Positions 1-5,505 of a DNA stretch of 6,674 nucleotides are shown here, piece after piece. The notes under the pieces are model-generated. The model made no database searches. It saw only the letters and a list, made by a program, of their open reading frames with translations, and was not told where the DNA came from. Source of the DNA: Ghiorsea sp. (lineage in GTDB: Bacteria > Pseudomonadota > Zetaproteobacteria > Mariprofundales > Mariprofundaceae); contig JAUZQX010000121.1 in NCBI GenBank assembly GCA_030950765.1, forward strand, positions 1 through 6,674, read 5' to 3'. A program made the translations under genes and the position numbers. Position 1 is the first letter of the stretch. Each line of letters begins with the position of its first letter.

Positions 1-131
1 TGACCGTATACACCCATTTGCAAACGAAACGGTGTGAACCGTTCTTCTGCCATGGTTCCAGCTTTGAATGCTTTATAACCCGCTTCAAATTCATCCACGT
101 CGGATGTCTGTGCAAAATCAAATGTACTCAT
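1..131 (-). CDS. Nitrite/sulfite reductase (hemoprotein type), N-terminal fragment
   Basis: Only the first 43 codons are present; the gene runs off the left edge. From ATG at 131 the protein begins MSTFDFAQTSDVDEFEAGYK. It then has the stretch EERFTPFRLQMGVYG at about residues 29-43, which resembles the first ferredoxin-like half-domain of siroheme/4Fe-4S nitrite and sulfite reductases (R-F-x-P-F-R-L-x-x-G-V-Y-G). The siroheme cysteines would lie outside the window. The ATG has a GAGGT ribosome binding site 5-6 nt upstream. In this operon, next to a sulfur-carrier E1 enzyme and cysteine synthase, the likely job is six-electron reduction of sulfite to sulfide in the cytoplasm. Nitrite reduction cannot be excluded from so short a fragment. 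The family call is moderately secure and the substrate is inferred from context. Confidence 0.7.
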   Translation of the reverse strand, partial: MSTFDFAQTSDVDEFEAGYKAFKAGTMAEERFTPFRLQMGVYG

Positions 132-145
132 ATTTAACCTCATGG

Positions 146-175
146 TTCACCACGAAGGACACGAAGGACACGAAG
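146..175. repeat. 9-bp tandem repeat next to the sulfite reductase start
   Basis: The 9-mer ACGAAGGAC occurs twice in tandem (152-160, 161-169) and is followed by a partial third unit (170-175). It is preceded by TTCACC. On the minus strand it reads into the ribosome binding site of the downstream reductase gene, with GTGGTGAA about 8 nt before GAGGTTAA. It is related in layout and sequence to the array at 1189-1218, whose unit is CAGAGGACG. It appears to be a dispersed intergenic repeat rather than part of a gene. Confidence 0.75.
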
Positions 176-251
176 CGTTAATAAATATAAGCTTCGTATA
201 TTTCAGATGCTTCCTGATTAATATTTTATGCGGTACTTCAGGGTGCTTCTA

Positions 252-327
252 CTTTATTCGTGTGCAAAGAAAAAACGCGCAGTGTGCTCCTGCACATGAG
301 CATTTTTGATGCCGCACCCGAATAAAG
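252..327. repeat. Nested-hairpin repeat, copy A
   Basis: The outer arms are 252-265 and 314-327, which pair at 13 of 14 positions. Inside are the block GCGCAG (277-282), a 5-bp inner stem TGTGC/GCACA with loop TCCT (283-296), and the block TGAGCAT (297-303). A second copy with the same constant blocks but a different inner stem lies at 2580-2640. The element fills the gap between the E1 gene (stop at 351) and the reductase gene. On the minus strand the inner hairpin is followed by CTGCGCG and a run of six T, so a weak terminator or RNA-processing role is conceivable but unproven. Confidence 0.7.
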
Positions 328-350
328 AAGGAGTGAACTGGAGTATTGCA

Positions 351-1172
351 TTATTCGCCGAATTTAAGTTCGCATGCTTGTTCGTATGTTACCAACTCTG
401 TAATAGTTGGGTTTTCACCGCACAACGGACATTGCGGATCTTTACGCAATTTCAATTTCTTCCATTCCATACGTAATGCATCAAATGTCATCAACTTACC
501 TGACAAAGACTCACCAATACCAAGAATTTCTTTGACTGCTTCAACCGCTTGAATTGTACCCACACAACCTGCTAATGCACCCAAAATACCCGCTTCCGAA
601 CATGAAGGAACCAAACCTGTTGGTGGTGGTTCTGGGTACAAGCAACGGTAACATGGTCCTTCTTTGTGTACATGTGGTTTATACGTTGCCACTTGTCCTT
701 CAAAGCGGAACATGGCGCCTGAAATTAATGTTTTCTTCTCAAAATAACATGCATCATTGACCAAGAAACGCGTTGGAAAATTATCACAGCCATCAATAAT
801 GATGTCATAATCCTTAATGATTTCACGAATATTTTCTTCGGTGACAAAATAGTTATACGTATTCACTTTCACATCAGGATTAAGCTCTTGCATGGTCTTT
901 TTCGCACTTTCAACTTTAGGGTGACCAATGCGATCCTGATTATGGATAATCTGACGTTGTAAGTTAGATAAATCCACCACATCTGCATCGGCAATACCAA
1001 TCGTACCCACACCTGCCGCTGCCAAATAATAAGCAACTGGTGAGCCCAAGCCACCTGCACCAATCATAAATACTTTCGCATTTAAAAGTGCGGATTGCCC
1101 TTCAGCACCCACTTCTGGTAAGATAATATGGCGTGAATAACGCTCGATTTGTTCTTCTGTAAAATCAATCAT
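351..1172 (-). CDS. ThiF/MoeB/HesA-family E1-like activating enzyme for a sulfur carrier protein
   Basis: This 273-residue cytoplasmic enzyme should adenylate the C-terminal glycine of a ubiquitin-like sulfur carrier using ATP, preparing it for thiocarboxylate formation. Visible motifs are the opening ERYSRHIILPEVG (10-22), the nucleotide-binding loop GAGGLGS (38-44), DLSNLQRQ (67-74) and DGCDN with Asp130. The zinc-binding pairs are C174/C177 and C248/C251. A cysteine at 191, in CSEAGILG, sits where ThiF has its sulfur-transfer cysteine. There is no C-terminal rhodanese domain, unlike MoeZ-type enzymes. The start at 1172 has GAGG about 9 nt upstream. An upstream in-frame ATG at 1232 would add 20 residues translated from a DNA repeat and is rejected. 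The likely partner is the CysO-like protein at 2666-2944 in the same operon. MoeB and ThiF cannot be told apart by sequence alone. Confidence 0.9.
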   Translation of the reverse strand: MIDFTEEQIERYSRHIILPEVGAEGQSALLNAKVFMIGAGGLGSPVAYYLAAAGVGTIGIADADVVDLSNLQRQIIHNQDRIGHPKVESAKKTMQELNPDVKVNTYNYFVTEENIREIIKDYDIIIDGCDNFPTRFLVNDACYFEKKTLISGAMFRFEGQVATYKPHVHKEGPCYRCLYPEPPPTGLVPSCSEAGILGALAGCVGTIQAVEAVKEILGIGESLSGKLMTFDALRMEWKKLKLRKDPQCPLCGENPTITELVTYEQACELKFGE

Positions 1173-1188
1173 GTTTATTAACCTCTTA

Positions 1189-1323
1189 TTCACCACAGAG
1201 GACGCAGAGGACGCAGAGAAAAACTGTGTCATGAGTTCGTGGTTAAATTCTAAACTTCAACATCTTCATCAGTACACATCACCACAATAAAATTTCTGTG
1301 CTCTCCGTGTCCTCTGTGGTTAA
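1189..1323. repeat. Inverted-repeat element with 9-bp tandem units
   Basis: The left arm (1189-1209) and the inverted right arm (1303-1323) match at 18 of 21 positions, both containing ACCACAGAGGAC. The left arm continues as a tandem array of CAGAGGACG (1196-1204, 1205-1213, partial to 1218). A third, partial relative, TTCGTGGTTAA, lies inside at 1235-1245 and resembles the inverted start of the repeat at 146-175. The roughly 135-bp element fills the gap between the cysteine synthase stop (10 nt away) and the E1 gene's ribosome binding site. It encodes nothing credible. Its terminal inverted arms and small size are MITE-like, but no target-site duplication was established. Confidence 0.75.
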
Positions 1324-1333
1324 AGCTTTAACT

Positions 1334-2266
1334 CTAAACTTCGATACCTTTAAATAAATCCGTACTCATGTATCGCTCTGCCATGGATGGCAAAATAACC
1401 ACAATACGTTTACCCTTCATGTCCGCTTGCGCTGCTACCCTTAATGCCGCAGCCACTGCTGCACCCGATGAAATACCACCTGGAATGCCTTCTTCGTCAG
1501 CCAAACGTTGTGCCATTGCAAAAGAATCATCATTGCTGACTTGTTCAATGCTATCCACAATATCTACATTCAAGTTTTTAGGCACAAAACCCGCACCAAT
1601 GCCTTGAATTTTATGTGGTGATGGCTCACCACCAGATAACACAGGTGAATCACTGGGTTCAACAGCAATGGCTTTAAAGTCAGGATTGCGCGATTTAAGC
1701 ACTTCCGCCACACCAGTAATCGTGCCACCTGTGCCAACACCTGCGACAATCGCATCCACTTTACCGTCACAATCTTTCCAAATTTCTTCAGCTGTTGTTC
1801 TGCGATGAACTTCTGGGTTGGCTGGGTTATCAAACTGTTGCGGCATAAAACCGCCATCAATGGTTTTAACAATTTCAGACGCTTTGGCAATTGCACCTTT
1901 CATACCCAATGGCGCAGGTGTTAAGACCAACTCAGCACCCAAAAGTTTTAAAAGTTTGCGTCGCTCAATACTCATAGACTCAGGCATGGTGAGAATGCAT
2001 TTATAACCTTTAGCACGTGCTACAAAGGCGAGCGCAATGCCTGTGTTTCCCGAAGTCGGCTCAACAATCGTACCGCCTTCTTTAAGCAAACCCTTGGTTT
2101 CAGCATCTTCAATCATAGCTTTACCAATGCGGTCTTTTACTGAATTTAACGGATTAAAAAACTCACACTTGAGTAAAATTTCAGCATCCAAATCTACACC
2201 AATTCGATTCAAACGGATTAAAGGTGTGTTACCAATTGCTTCTGCTGCATTGTTATAAATTGCCAT
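1334..2266 (-). CDS. cysK: Cysteine synthase (O-acetylserine sulfhydrylase, CysK type)
   Basis: This 310-residue fold-type II PLP enzyme makes L-cysteine from O-acetylserine and sulfide. The PLP lysine is K44 in NSVKDRIG. The substrate-binding loop TSGNTGI is at 71-77, the phosphate-binding GVGTGGT at 176-182, and HKIQGIGAGFVP at 218-229. These are CysK-like features and the length is normal. Two adjacent starts compete: GTG at 2269 and ATG at 2266. AAGGAG (2273-2278) is 3 nt from GTG but 6 nt from ATG, so ATG is preferred. The gene lies 28 nt after the NIL-domain gene. Because a CysO-like carrier is encoded in the same operon, it might accept sulfur from the carrier thiocarboxylate as mycobacterial CysM does, but the sequence is of CysK rather than CysM style. 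Confidence 0.92.
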   Translation of the reverse strand: MAIYNNAAEAIGNTPLIRLNRIGVDLDAEILLKCEFFNPLNSVKDRIGKAMIEDAETKGLLKEGGTIVEPTSGNTGIALAFVARAKGYKCILTMPESMSIERRKLLKLLGAELVLTPAPLGMKGAIAKASEIVKTIDGGFMPQQFDNPANPEVHRRTTAEEIWKDCDGKVDAIVAGVGTGGTITGVAEVLKSRNPDFKAIAVEPSDSPVLSGGEPSPHKIQGIGAGFVPKNLNVDIVDSIEQVSNDDSFAMAQRLADEEGIPGGISSGAAVAAALRVAAQADMKGKRIVVILPSMAERYMSTDLFKGIEV

Positions 2267-2294
2267 CACTTACTCCTTGCCCAACTTTAAAGGT

Positions 2295-2537
2295 TTAGCC
2301 TTCAACAATACTCTGTTCAATCGGCTCAACATGCACACCATCTATCGCTTCAAGCCATTTAATTGCGGCTTCCACCACTTCTGTTTTACCTTCAACCTCA
2401 AGCCCAACCAAACCCATATCTGACTTGACTTCTGCTGTGCGAATATTGGTCACTACATCAAATTCTTTCGCCAACTGCCAAATCACAGGTTCAGTCACTT
2501 TTTCTTTATCGAAATTTAAATATACGCGTAATTTCAT
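2295..2537 (-). CDS. Free-standing NIL-domain protein
   Basis: The protein has 80 residues and consists almost entirely of one NIL-like, ferredoxin-fold domain (MKLRVYLNFDKEKVTEPVIW onwards, with GLVGLEVEG near residues 42-50). NIL domains occur at the C-terminus of the methionine ABC transporter ATPase MetN, where they bind methionine. They also occur, fused to ferredoxin domains, in a known homocysteine-forming system. This protein has no cysteine, so it carries no Fe-S cluster. The start at 2537 has AGGAG 6 nt upstream; an in-frame ATG at 2579 would add 14 residues and lacks such a site. Its place between the sulfur carrier and cysteine synthase genes suggests a role in sulfur amino-acid synthesis, perhaps as a methionine sensor or an assembly partner. 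That role is inferred. Confidence 0.82.
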   Translation of the reverse strand: MKLRVYLNFDKEKVTEPVIWQLAKEFDVVTNIRTAEVKSDMGLVGLEVEGKTEVVEAAIKWLEAIDGVHVEPIEQSIVEG

Positions 2538-2579
2538 TATTCTCTCCTCTCGAAAATAAAAATATGTGTTCGTTAGCAA

Positions 2580-2640
2580 GGCATGGTGAGTGCAAGAAGC
2601 GCAGCATACTTCTTAGTATGTGAGCATCACAGCACTTGCC
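2580..2640. repeat. Nested-hairpin repeat, copy B
   Basis: The outer pairing is GGCA (2580-2583) with TGCC (2637-2640) and AGTGC (2589-2593) with GCACT (2632-2636), separated by a 5-nt bulge. Inside are GCGCAG (2599-2604), an inner stem CATACT/AGTATG with loop TCTT (2605-2620), and TGAGCAT (2621-2627). The constant blocks match copy A at 252-327 while the inner stem differs in sequence but keeps its pairing. It lies in the 128-nt gap between the carrier gene and the NIL gene of the same operon. Confidence 0.7.
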
Positions 2641-2665
2641 ATAACACAGCTATCGGACAAATAGA

Positions 2666-2944
2666 TTATTTTCCGCCAGCGATAGCTGGAACTATTGATA
2701 CTTCATCAGAATCCTTTAGGGCTGTATTACGACCATCTAAGAAACGCACATCTTCATCATTCAAATATACATTCACAAAGCGACGAATTTCACCGTTATC
2801 ATCACATAAACGTGCTTTCATGCCAGGGTGCGCTGCTTCAAGGTTATCAATCAAGTCGCCAATCGTTGCGCCTTCAATAGACACTTCATCAGCGCCGCCT
2901 GTTAACTTGCGTAGTGGGGTTGGAATTCTTACTGCTACTGTCAT
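2666..2944 (-). CDS. CysO-like sulfur carrier protein (MoaD/ThiS family)
   Basis: This is a 92-residue ubiquitin-like (beta-grasp) protein. The C-terminal half, RFVNVYLNDEDVRFLDG (55-71) followed by SIVPAIAGGK, closely resembles mycobacterial CysO. In that family the C-terminal Gly-Gly is adenylated by an E1 enzyme and converted to a thiocarboxylate, which then donates sulfur to a PLP enzyme. The start has AGGAG 7 nt upstream, and the gene begins 22 nt after the threonine-synthase-like gene, so the two are surely cotranscribed. The odd feature is the last residue: a lysine (K92) follows Gly90-Gly91. Such one- or two-residue tails are known in carriers that need a JAMM-type protease to expose the Gly-Gly (HcyS, QbsE). 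The partner E1 is probably the gene at 351-1172. Confidence 0.9.
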   Translation of the reverse strand: MTVAVRIPTPLRKLTGGADEVSIEGATIGDLIDNLEAAHPGMKARLCDDNGEIRRFVNVYLNDEDVRFLDGRNTALKDSDEVSIVPAIAGGK

Positions 2945-2966
2945 GTTATTACTCCTGTTTTTCTGT

Positions 2967-4220
2967 TTATGAATTAGATTTTACGCCATCAGCTTCTGCC
3001 AACACGTCGAATTCTTTCAAAGATGCACCAATCACGCGTGGTTTAGCCACTTCGTTAATCACTGCTTCCTGAGTTTTTAAACCGTTACCTGTAATGCAAA
3101 GCACAATGGATTCATCTTTAGGTAACTTGCCTGATTTAAGTAGTTTAATAGCGCTACCCAAAGTTACACCGCCTGCAGTTTCTGCAAAAATACCTTCAGT
3201 TTCAGCAAGTAATTTCATCGCATCAATGATTTCTTCATCAGTCACATCTTCACACCAGCCGCCGCTTTCTTTAATCACGCGATTGGCATAAAAACCATCT
3301 GCTGGGTTACCAATAGCCAACGACTTAGCAATGGTATCTGCTTTGACGGGGTGAATCATATCCGTACCATCTTTCACTGATTTAGAAATTGGCGAGCAAC
3401 CTGTGGCTTGTGCACCATAAACTGCTGTACCTGTGTCTTCAATCAAACCAAGTTTGATAAATTCTTTGATGGATTTATCAATTTTGGTGCACAATGAACC
3501 TGAAGCCATAGGTACAACCACATGTTTGGGTGCTTTCCAGCCCAATTGCTCCATGATTTCATAACCCATAGATTTTGAGCCTTCGGCATAAAACGGACGC
3601 ACATTCACATTTACAAATGCCCAGCCATATTTACCAGCTACTTCAGAACATAAGCGGTTCACATCATCGTATTGACCTTTGATAGCAATGATATTGGTGC
3701 CAAATACTGCTGCACCCAACACTTTACCTTGCTCCAAATCTTCAGGGATAAACACATACGATTCCAAACCAGCAGCCGTTGCATTGGCAGCTACGGAACC
3801 TGCAAGGTTGCCTGTCGAAGCACATGCCACGGTGGTAAAACCAAACTCAACCGCTTTGGATAATGCAACTGCCACCACACGGTCTTTAAAGGATAATGTT
3901 GGGTAACACACTGAGTCATTCTTAATATAAAGCTCTTTTACACCCAAAGTTTTGGCTAATCGGTCTGCGCGAATCAAAGGCGTAAAGCCGTTGTTTGCGC
4001 CCACTTTTGGCTCACCATCAATTGGCAACAGCTCTTTGTAACGCCACATATTTTGCGGGCGTGATTCAATCAACTCACGGGTAAATTTACCCTCAAGCTT
4101 TTCATAATCATACACCACTTCTAGTGGTCCAAAACAAAACTCACACACATGTGTGGGCTCAATTGGGTACTCTTGGCCACACTCACGGCATTTTAGGGCG
4201 CGAACTATACTTTCACTCAA
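2967..4220 (-). CDS. Threonine-synthase-like PLP enzyme with N-terminal zinc ribbon (TTG start)
   Basis: By family this enzyme converts O-phosphohomoserine to threonine. In 417-residue numbering, an N-terminal zinc ribbon is formed by C11/C14 and C26/C29. The PLP lysine is K112 in LSFKDR, the phosphate-binding loop STGNLAGS is at 135-142, and TGNGLKT is at 377-383. The start is set by AGGAG (4227-4231) 6 nt before TTG at 4220, giving a protein that opens just before the zinc ribbon as expected. An in-frame ATG at 4262 lacks a good site and would add 14 residues coded by a hairpin. The gene heads the sulfur operon behind a SAM riboswitch. That is odd for a threonine enzyme and suggests it may use O-phosphohomoserine to make homocysteine. 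The fold and cofactor are firm; the reaction is open. Confidence 0.88.
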   Translation of the reverse strand: MSESIVRALKCRECGQEYPIEPTHVCEFCFGPLEVVYDYEKLEGKFTRELIESRPQNMWRYKELLPIDGEPKVGANNGFTPLIRADRLAKTLGVKELYIKNDSVCYPTLSFKDRVVAVALSKAVEFGFTTVACASTGNLAGSVAANATAAGLESYVFIPEDLEQGKVLGAAVFGTNIIAIKGQYDDVNRLCSEVAGKYGWAFVNVNVRPFYAEGSKSMGYEIMEQLGWKAPKHVVVPMASGSLCTKIDKSIKEFIKLGLIEDTGTAVYGAQATGCSPISKSVKDGTDMIHPVKADTIAKSLAIGNPADGFYANRVIKESGGWCEDVTDEEIIDAMKLLAETEGIFAETAGGVTLGSAIKLLKSGKLPKDESIVLCITGNGLKTQEAVINEVAKPRVIGASLKEFDVLAEADGVKSNS

Positions 4221-4233
4221 TGTTATCTCCTGT

Positions 4234-4255
4234 GCAAAAAAGCGTCCTTTTTTGC
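4234..4255. other. Perfect 8-bp hairpin just upstream of the TTG start site
   Basis: GCAAAAAA (4234-4241) and TTTTTTGC (4248-4255) are exact complements around a 6-nt loop. On the minus-strand transcript the hairpin ends 2 nt before AGGAG. It could affect access to the ribosome binding site or simply be a structured leader. It has an A/T-rich stem and no T run after it, so it is not a good terminator. Confidence 0.5.
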
Positions 4256-4297
4256 GGAACATTATTTTTTACTTCAAAACTTTTTATACAGAATCCG

Positions 4298-4329
4298 AAA
4301 ACAAAAAACCCTCGCGATAAACGAAGGTT
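4298..4329 (-). terminator. Intrinsic terminator of the SAM riboswitch
   Basis: On the minus strand AACCTTCG (4329-4322) pairs with CGAGGGTT (4314-4307), eight pairs including one G-T, around a 7-nt loop. It is followed by six T counted from the stem's last two bases, then G and four more T. It lies about 39 nt after the aptamer and 78 nt before the TTG start. A competing pairing of GGGTTG (4369-4364) with CAACCT (4330-4325) overlaps both the 3' arm of aptamer helix P1 and the terminator. This is the classic antiterminator layout: SAM binding should favour the terminator and switch the operon off. Confidence 0.85.
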
Positions 4330-4367
4330 GAAAGAAAAAGCACTTAGGGTGCAAATAAACTCACAAC

Positions 4368-4511
4368 CCGAATATCATCGCTCCTAGAATGTTTGAAATA
4401 TACAAACCAAACTAGGCAGGCATTGGCACCATTCCTTCTTGTTATATAACTTGAGGCGGTTGCCGCAGTATCAACGGGCCTGTAACCCTACACTGCTCTG
4501 GATAAAATCGG
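4368..4511 (-). ncRNA. SAM-I (S-box) riboswitch aptamer
   Basis: Read on the minus strand, the aptamer contains the S-box blocks in order: TTATCCAGAGC, GGGTTACAGGCCC with GGCCC at 4480-4476, CTGCGGCAACC with GGCAACC at 4464-4458, and GGTGCCAATGCC starting at 4430. Helix P1 is formed by CCGATTTTATC (4511-4501) and GATGATATTCGG (4379-4368), with one mismatch and one bulge. A P2 stem GCAGT/ACTGC is also visible. The P4-like stem runs from CCTAG through GTTTG/CAAAC to CTAGG. This class binds S-adenosylmethionine and usually turns off methionine and sulfur genes. Here it precedes the six-gene sulfur operon starting at 4220 and is followed by an intrinsic terminator, so control by transcription attenuation is expected. 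Confidence 0.9.
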
Positions 4512-4530
4512 ATCCAATATGTAAAGCCGA

Positions 4531-4558
4531 ATTATCGGCAGTATTTTTTAAAACGCAA
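4531..4558 (-). promoter_or_regulatory. Candidate sigma-70 promoter for the riboswitch-controlled operon
   Basis: On the minus strand, TTGCGT (4558-4553) and GATAAT (4536-4531) are separated by 16 nt. This predicts transcription starting near 4523, about 12 nt before the aptamer. The -10 element lies inside the palindrome GCCGA-ATTA-TCGGC (4526-4539). On the plus strand that palindrome, followed by AGTATTTTTT, also looks like a terminator, but no plus-strand gene leads into it. The spacing to the riboswitch favours the promoter reading. Confidence 0.45.
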
Positions 4559-4626
4559 GCAAAAGTTTTTTGACTACCACAACACAGCAATCACCAATTT
4601 GATTATGAAAGTAAGACTCTATTCAT

Positions 4627-5499
4627 TCAGAGGTTTTTACAGATAGCCAAACTAGCTTCTGACTTATTAAGTGCATAAATATGTAAACCCGCCACATCAT
4701 TCGCCAAAAGATTCTGGCACTGTTGTGTTGCTACTTCAATACCCATGGCTTTGACCGCACCCAAATCATCGGCAACCGGCTGCATTTTCTCATGCAACCA
4801 AGCAGGAATACTTGCGCCACACATCTTGGAGAAGCGCACAATTTGCTCGTAATTCCCAATGGGCATAATGCCAGGGATAATCGGGATGGTGATACCCATC
4901 TTCTCAGCTTGTTCACGAAAACGGTAATAGGCATCATTATCAAAAAAGTATTGCGTAATCGCAGCAATGGCACCTTCATCTTGTTTAATTTTAAGATACC
5001 TCAAATCATCTGCCATGCCACCTGCTGATTCAGGATGACCTTCGGGGTACGTAGCAACGGCAATGGAGAAAGCCTTTTGTTCACGCACAAACTTCACCAA
5101 ATCTGTAGCATAAGAAAAACCACCTTTGACCGCTTCAAACTTATCCGCGCCTTCTGGTGCATCCCCTCTTAAAGCGAGGATGTTCTTCATACCTGATTTT
5201 TTATATTGCCCCAACAATTCCGCCAAGTCCTCTTGTGTTGAACCCACACATGTTAAGTGCGCCATGGGCTCTAAAGATGTTTCATGTTTGATACGCTCCA
5301 CAATACGCCGCGTTCTATCTTGAGTAGAACCGCCCGCACCATAAGTTACTGAAACAAAATCAGGGTTTAATTGGCTTAATTCTTGAATACACTGCCACAA
5401 ATTGGCTTCGCCTTTATCTGTTTTGGGTGGAAAAAACTCAAAAGATATAGACGATTCACCCGCTTTTTTTTTCGCTGCTAAAATATTTTCTAATAACAT
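4627..5499 (-). CDS. metF: 5,10-methylenetetrahydrofolate reductase
   Basis: This 290-residue flavoenzyme reduces 5,10-methylene-THF to 5-methyl-THF, the methyl donor for methionine synthase. Visible family motifs are SFEFFPPKT (19-27, with the catalytic Glu21), SVTYGAGGS (50-58), HLTC (81-84), LALRGD (108-113, with Asp113), QYFFD (183-187), PGIMPI (209-214) and HIYALNKS (273-280). The length is normal for the bacterial single-domain enzyme. The gene starts 6 nt after the dcd stop and has only a weak ribosome binding site (AAGG about 12 nt upstream), which suggests translational coupling to dcd. It lies upstream of the SAM riboswitch and so is not controlled by it, but both serve methionine synthesis. 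Confidence 0.96.
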   Translation of the reverse strand: MLLENILAAKKKAGESSISFEFFPPKTDKGEANLWQCIQELSQLNPDFVSVTYGAGGSTQDRTRRIVERIKHETSLEPMAHLTCVGSTQEDLAELLGQYKKSGMKNILALRGDAPEGADKFEAVKGGFSYATDLVKFVREQKAFSIAVATYPEGHPESAGGMADDLRYLKIKQDEGAIAAITQYFFDNDAYYRFREQAEKMGITIPIIPGIMPIGNYEQIVRFSKMCGASIPAWLHEKMQPVADDLGAVKAMGIEVATQQCQNLLANDVAGLHIYALNKSEASLAICKNL

Positions 5500-5505
5500 G
5501 TAATC

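Noticed and set aside
1334..2266. Assigning the cysteine synthase as CysM (the CysO-dependent enzyme)
   Set aside because: The loop motifs and the KIQGIGAGFVP segment are of CysK style. The nearby carrier gene is suggestive but not enough to rename it.
2583..2972. Open plus-strand frame of 129 codons across the carrier gene
   Set aside because: It lies antisense to a clear CysO-like gene and starts in the hairpin repeat. It has no ribosome binding site, and its translation resembles no family I know.
4124..4387. Open plus-strand frame of 87 codons
   Set aside because: It overlaps the start of the threonine-synthase-like gene, the terminator and the 3' end of the riboswitch in antisense. Its composition is low-complexity and it has no start signal.
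4526..4550. GCCGA-ATTA-TCGGC followed by a T run, as a plus-strand terminator
   Set aside because: No plus-strand gene leads into it. The same bases form a well-spaced -10 element for the minus-strand operon, and on the minus strand the following T tract is interrupted, so it is a poor metF terminator.
4512..4626. Search for a metF terminator or small RNA in the gap before the riboswitch
   Set aside because: Apart from the candidate promoter, only weak A/T stems such as AAAAC/GTTTT are visible, with no clear terminator or RNA gene.
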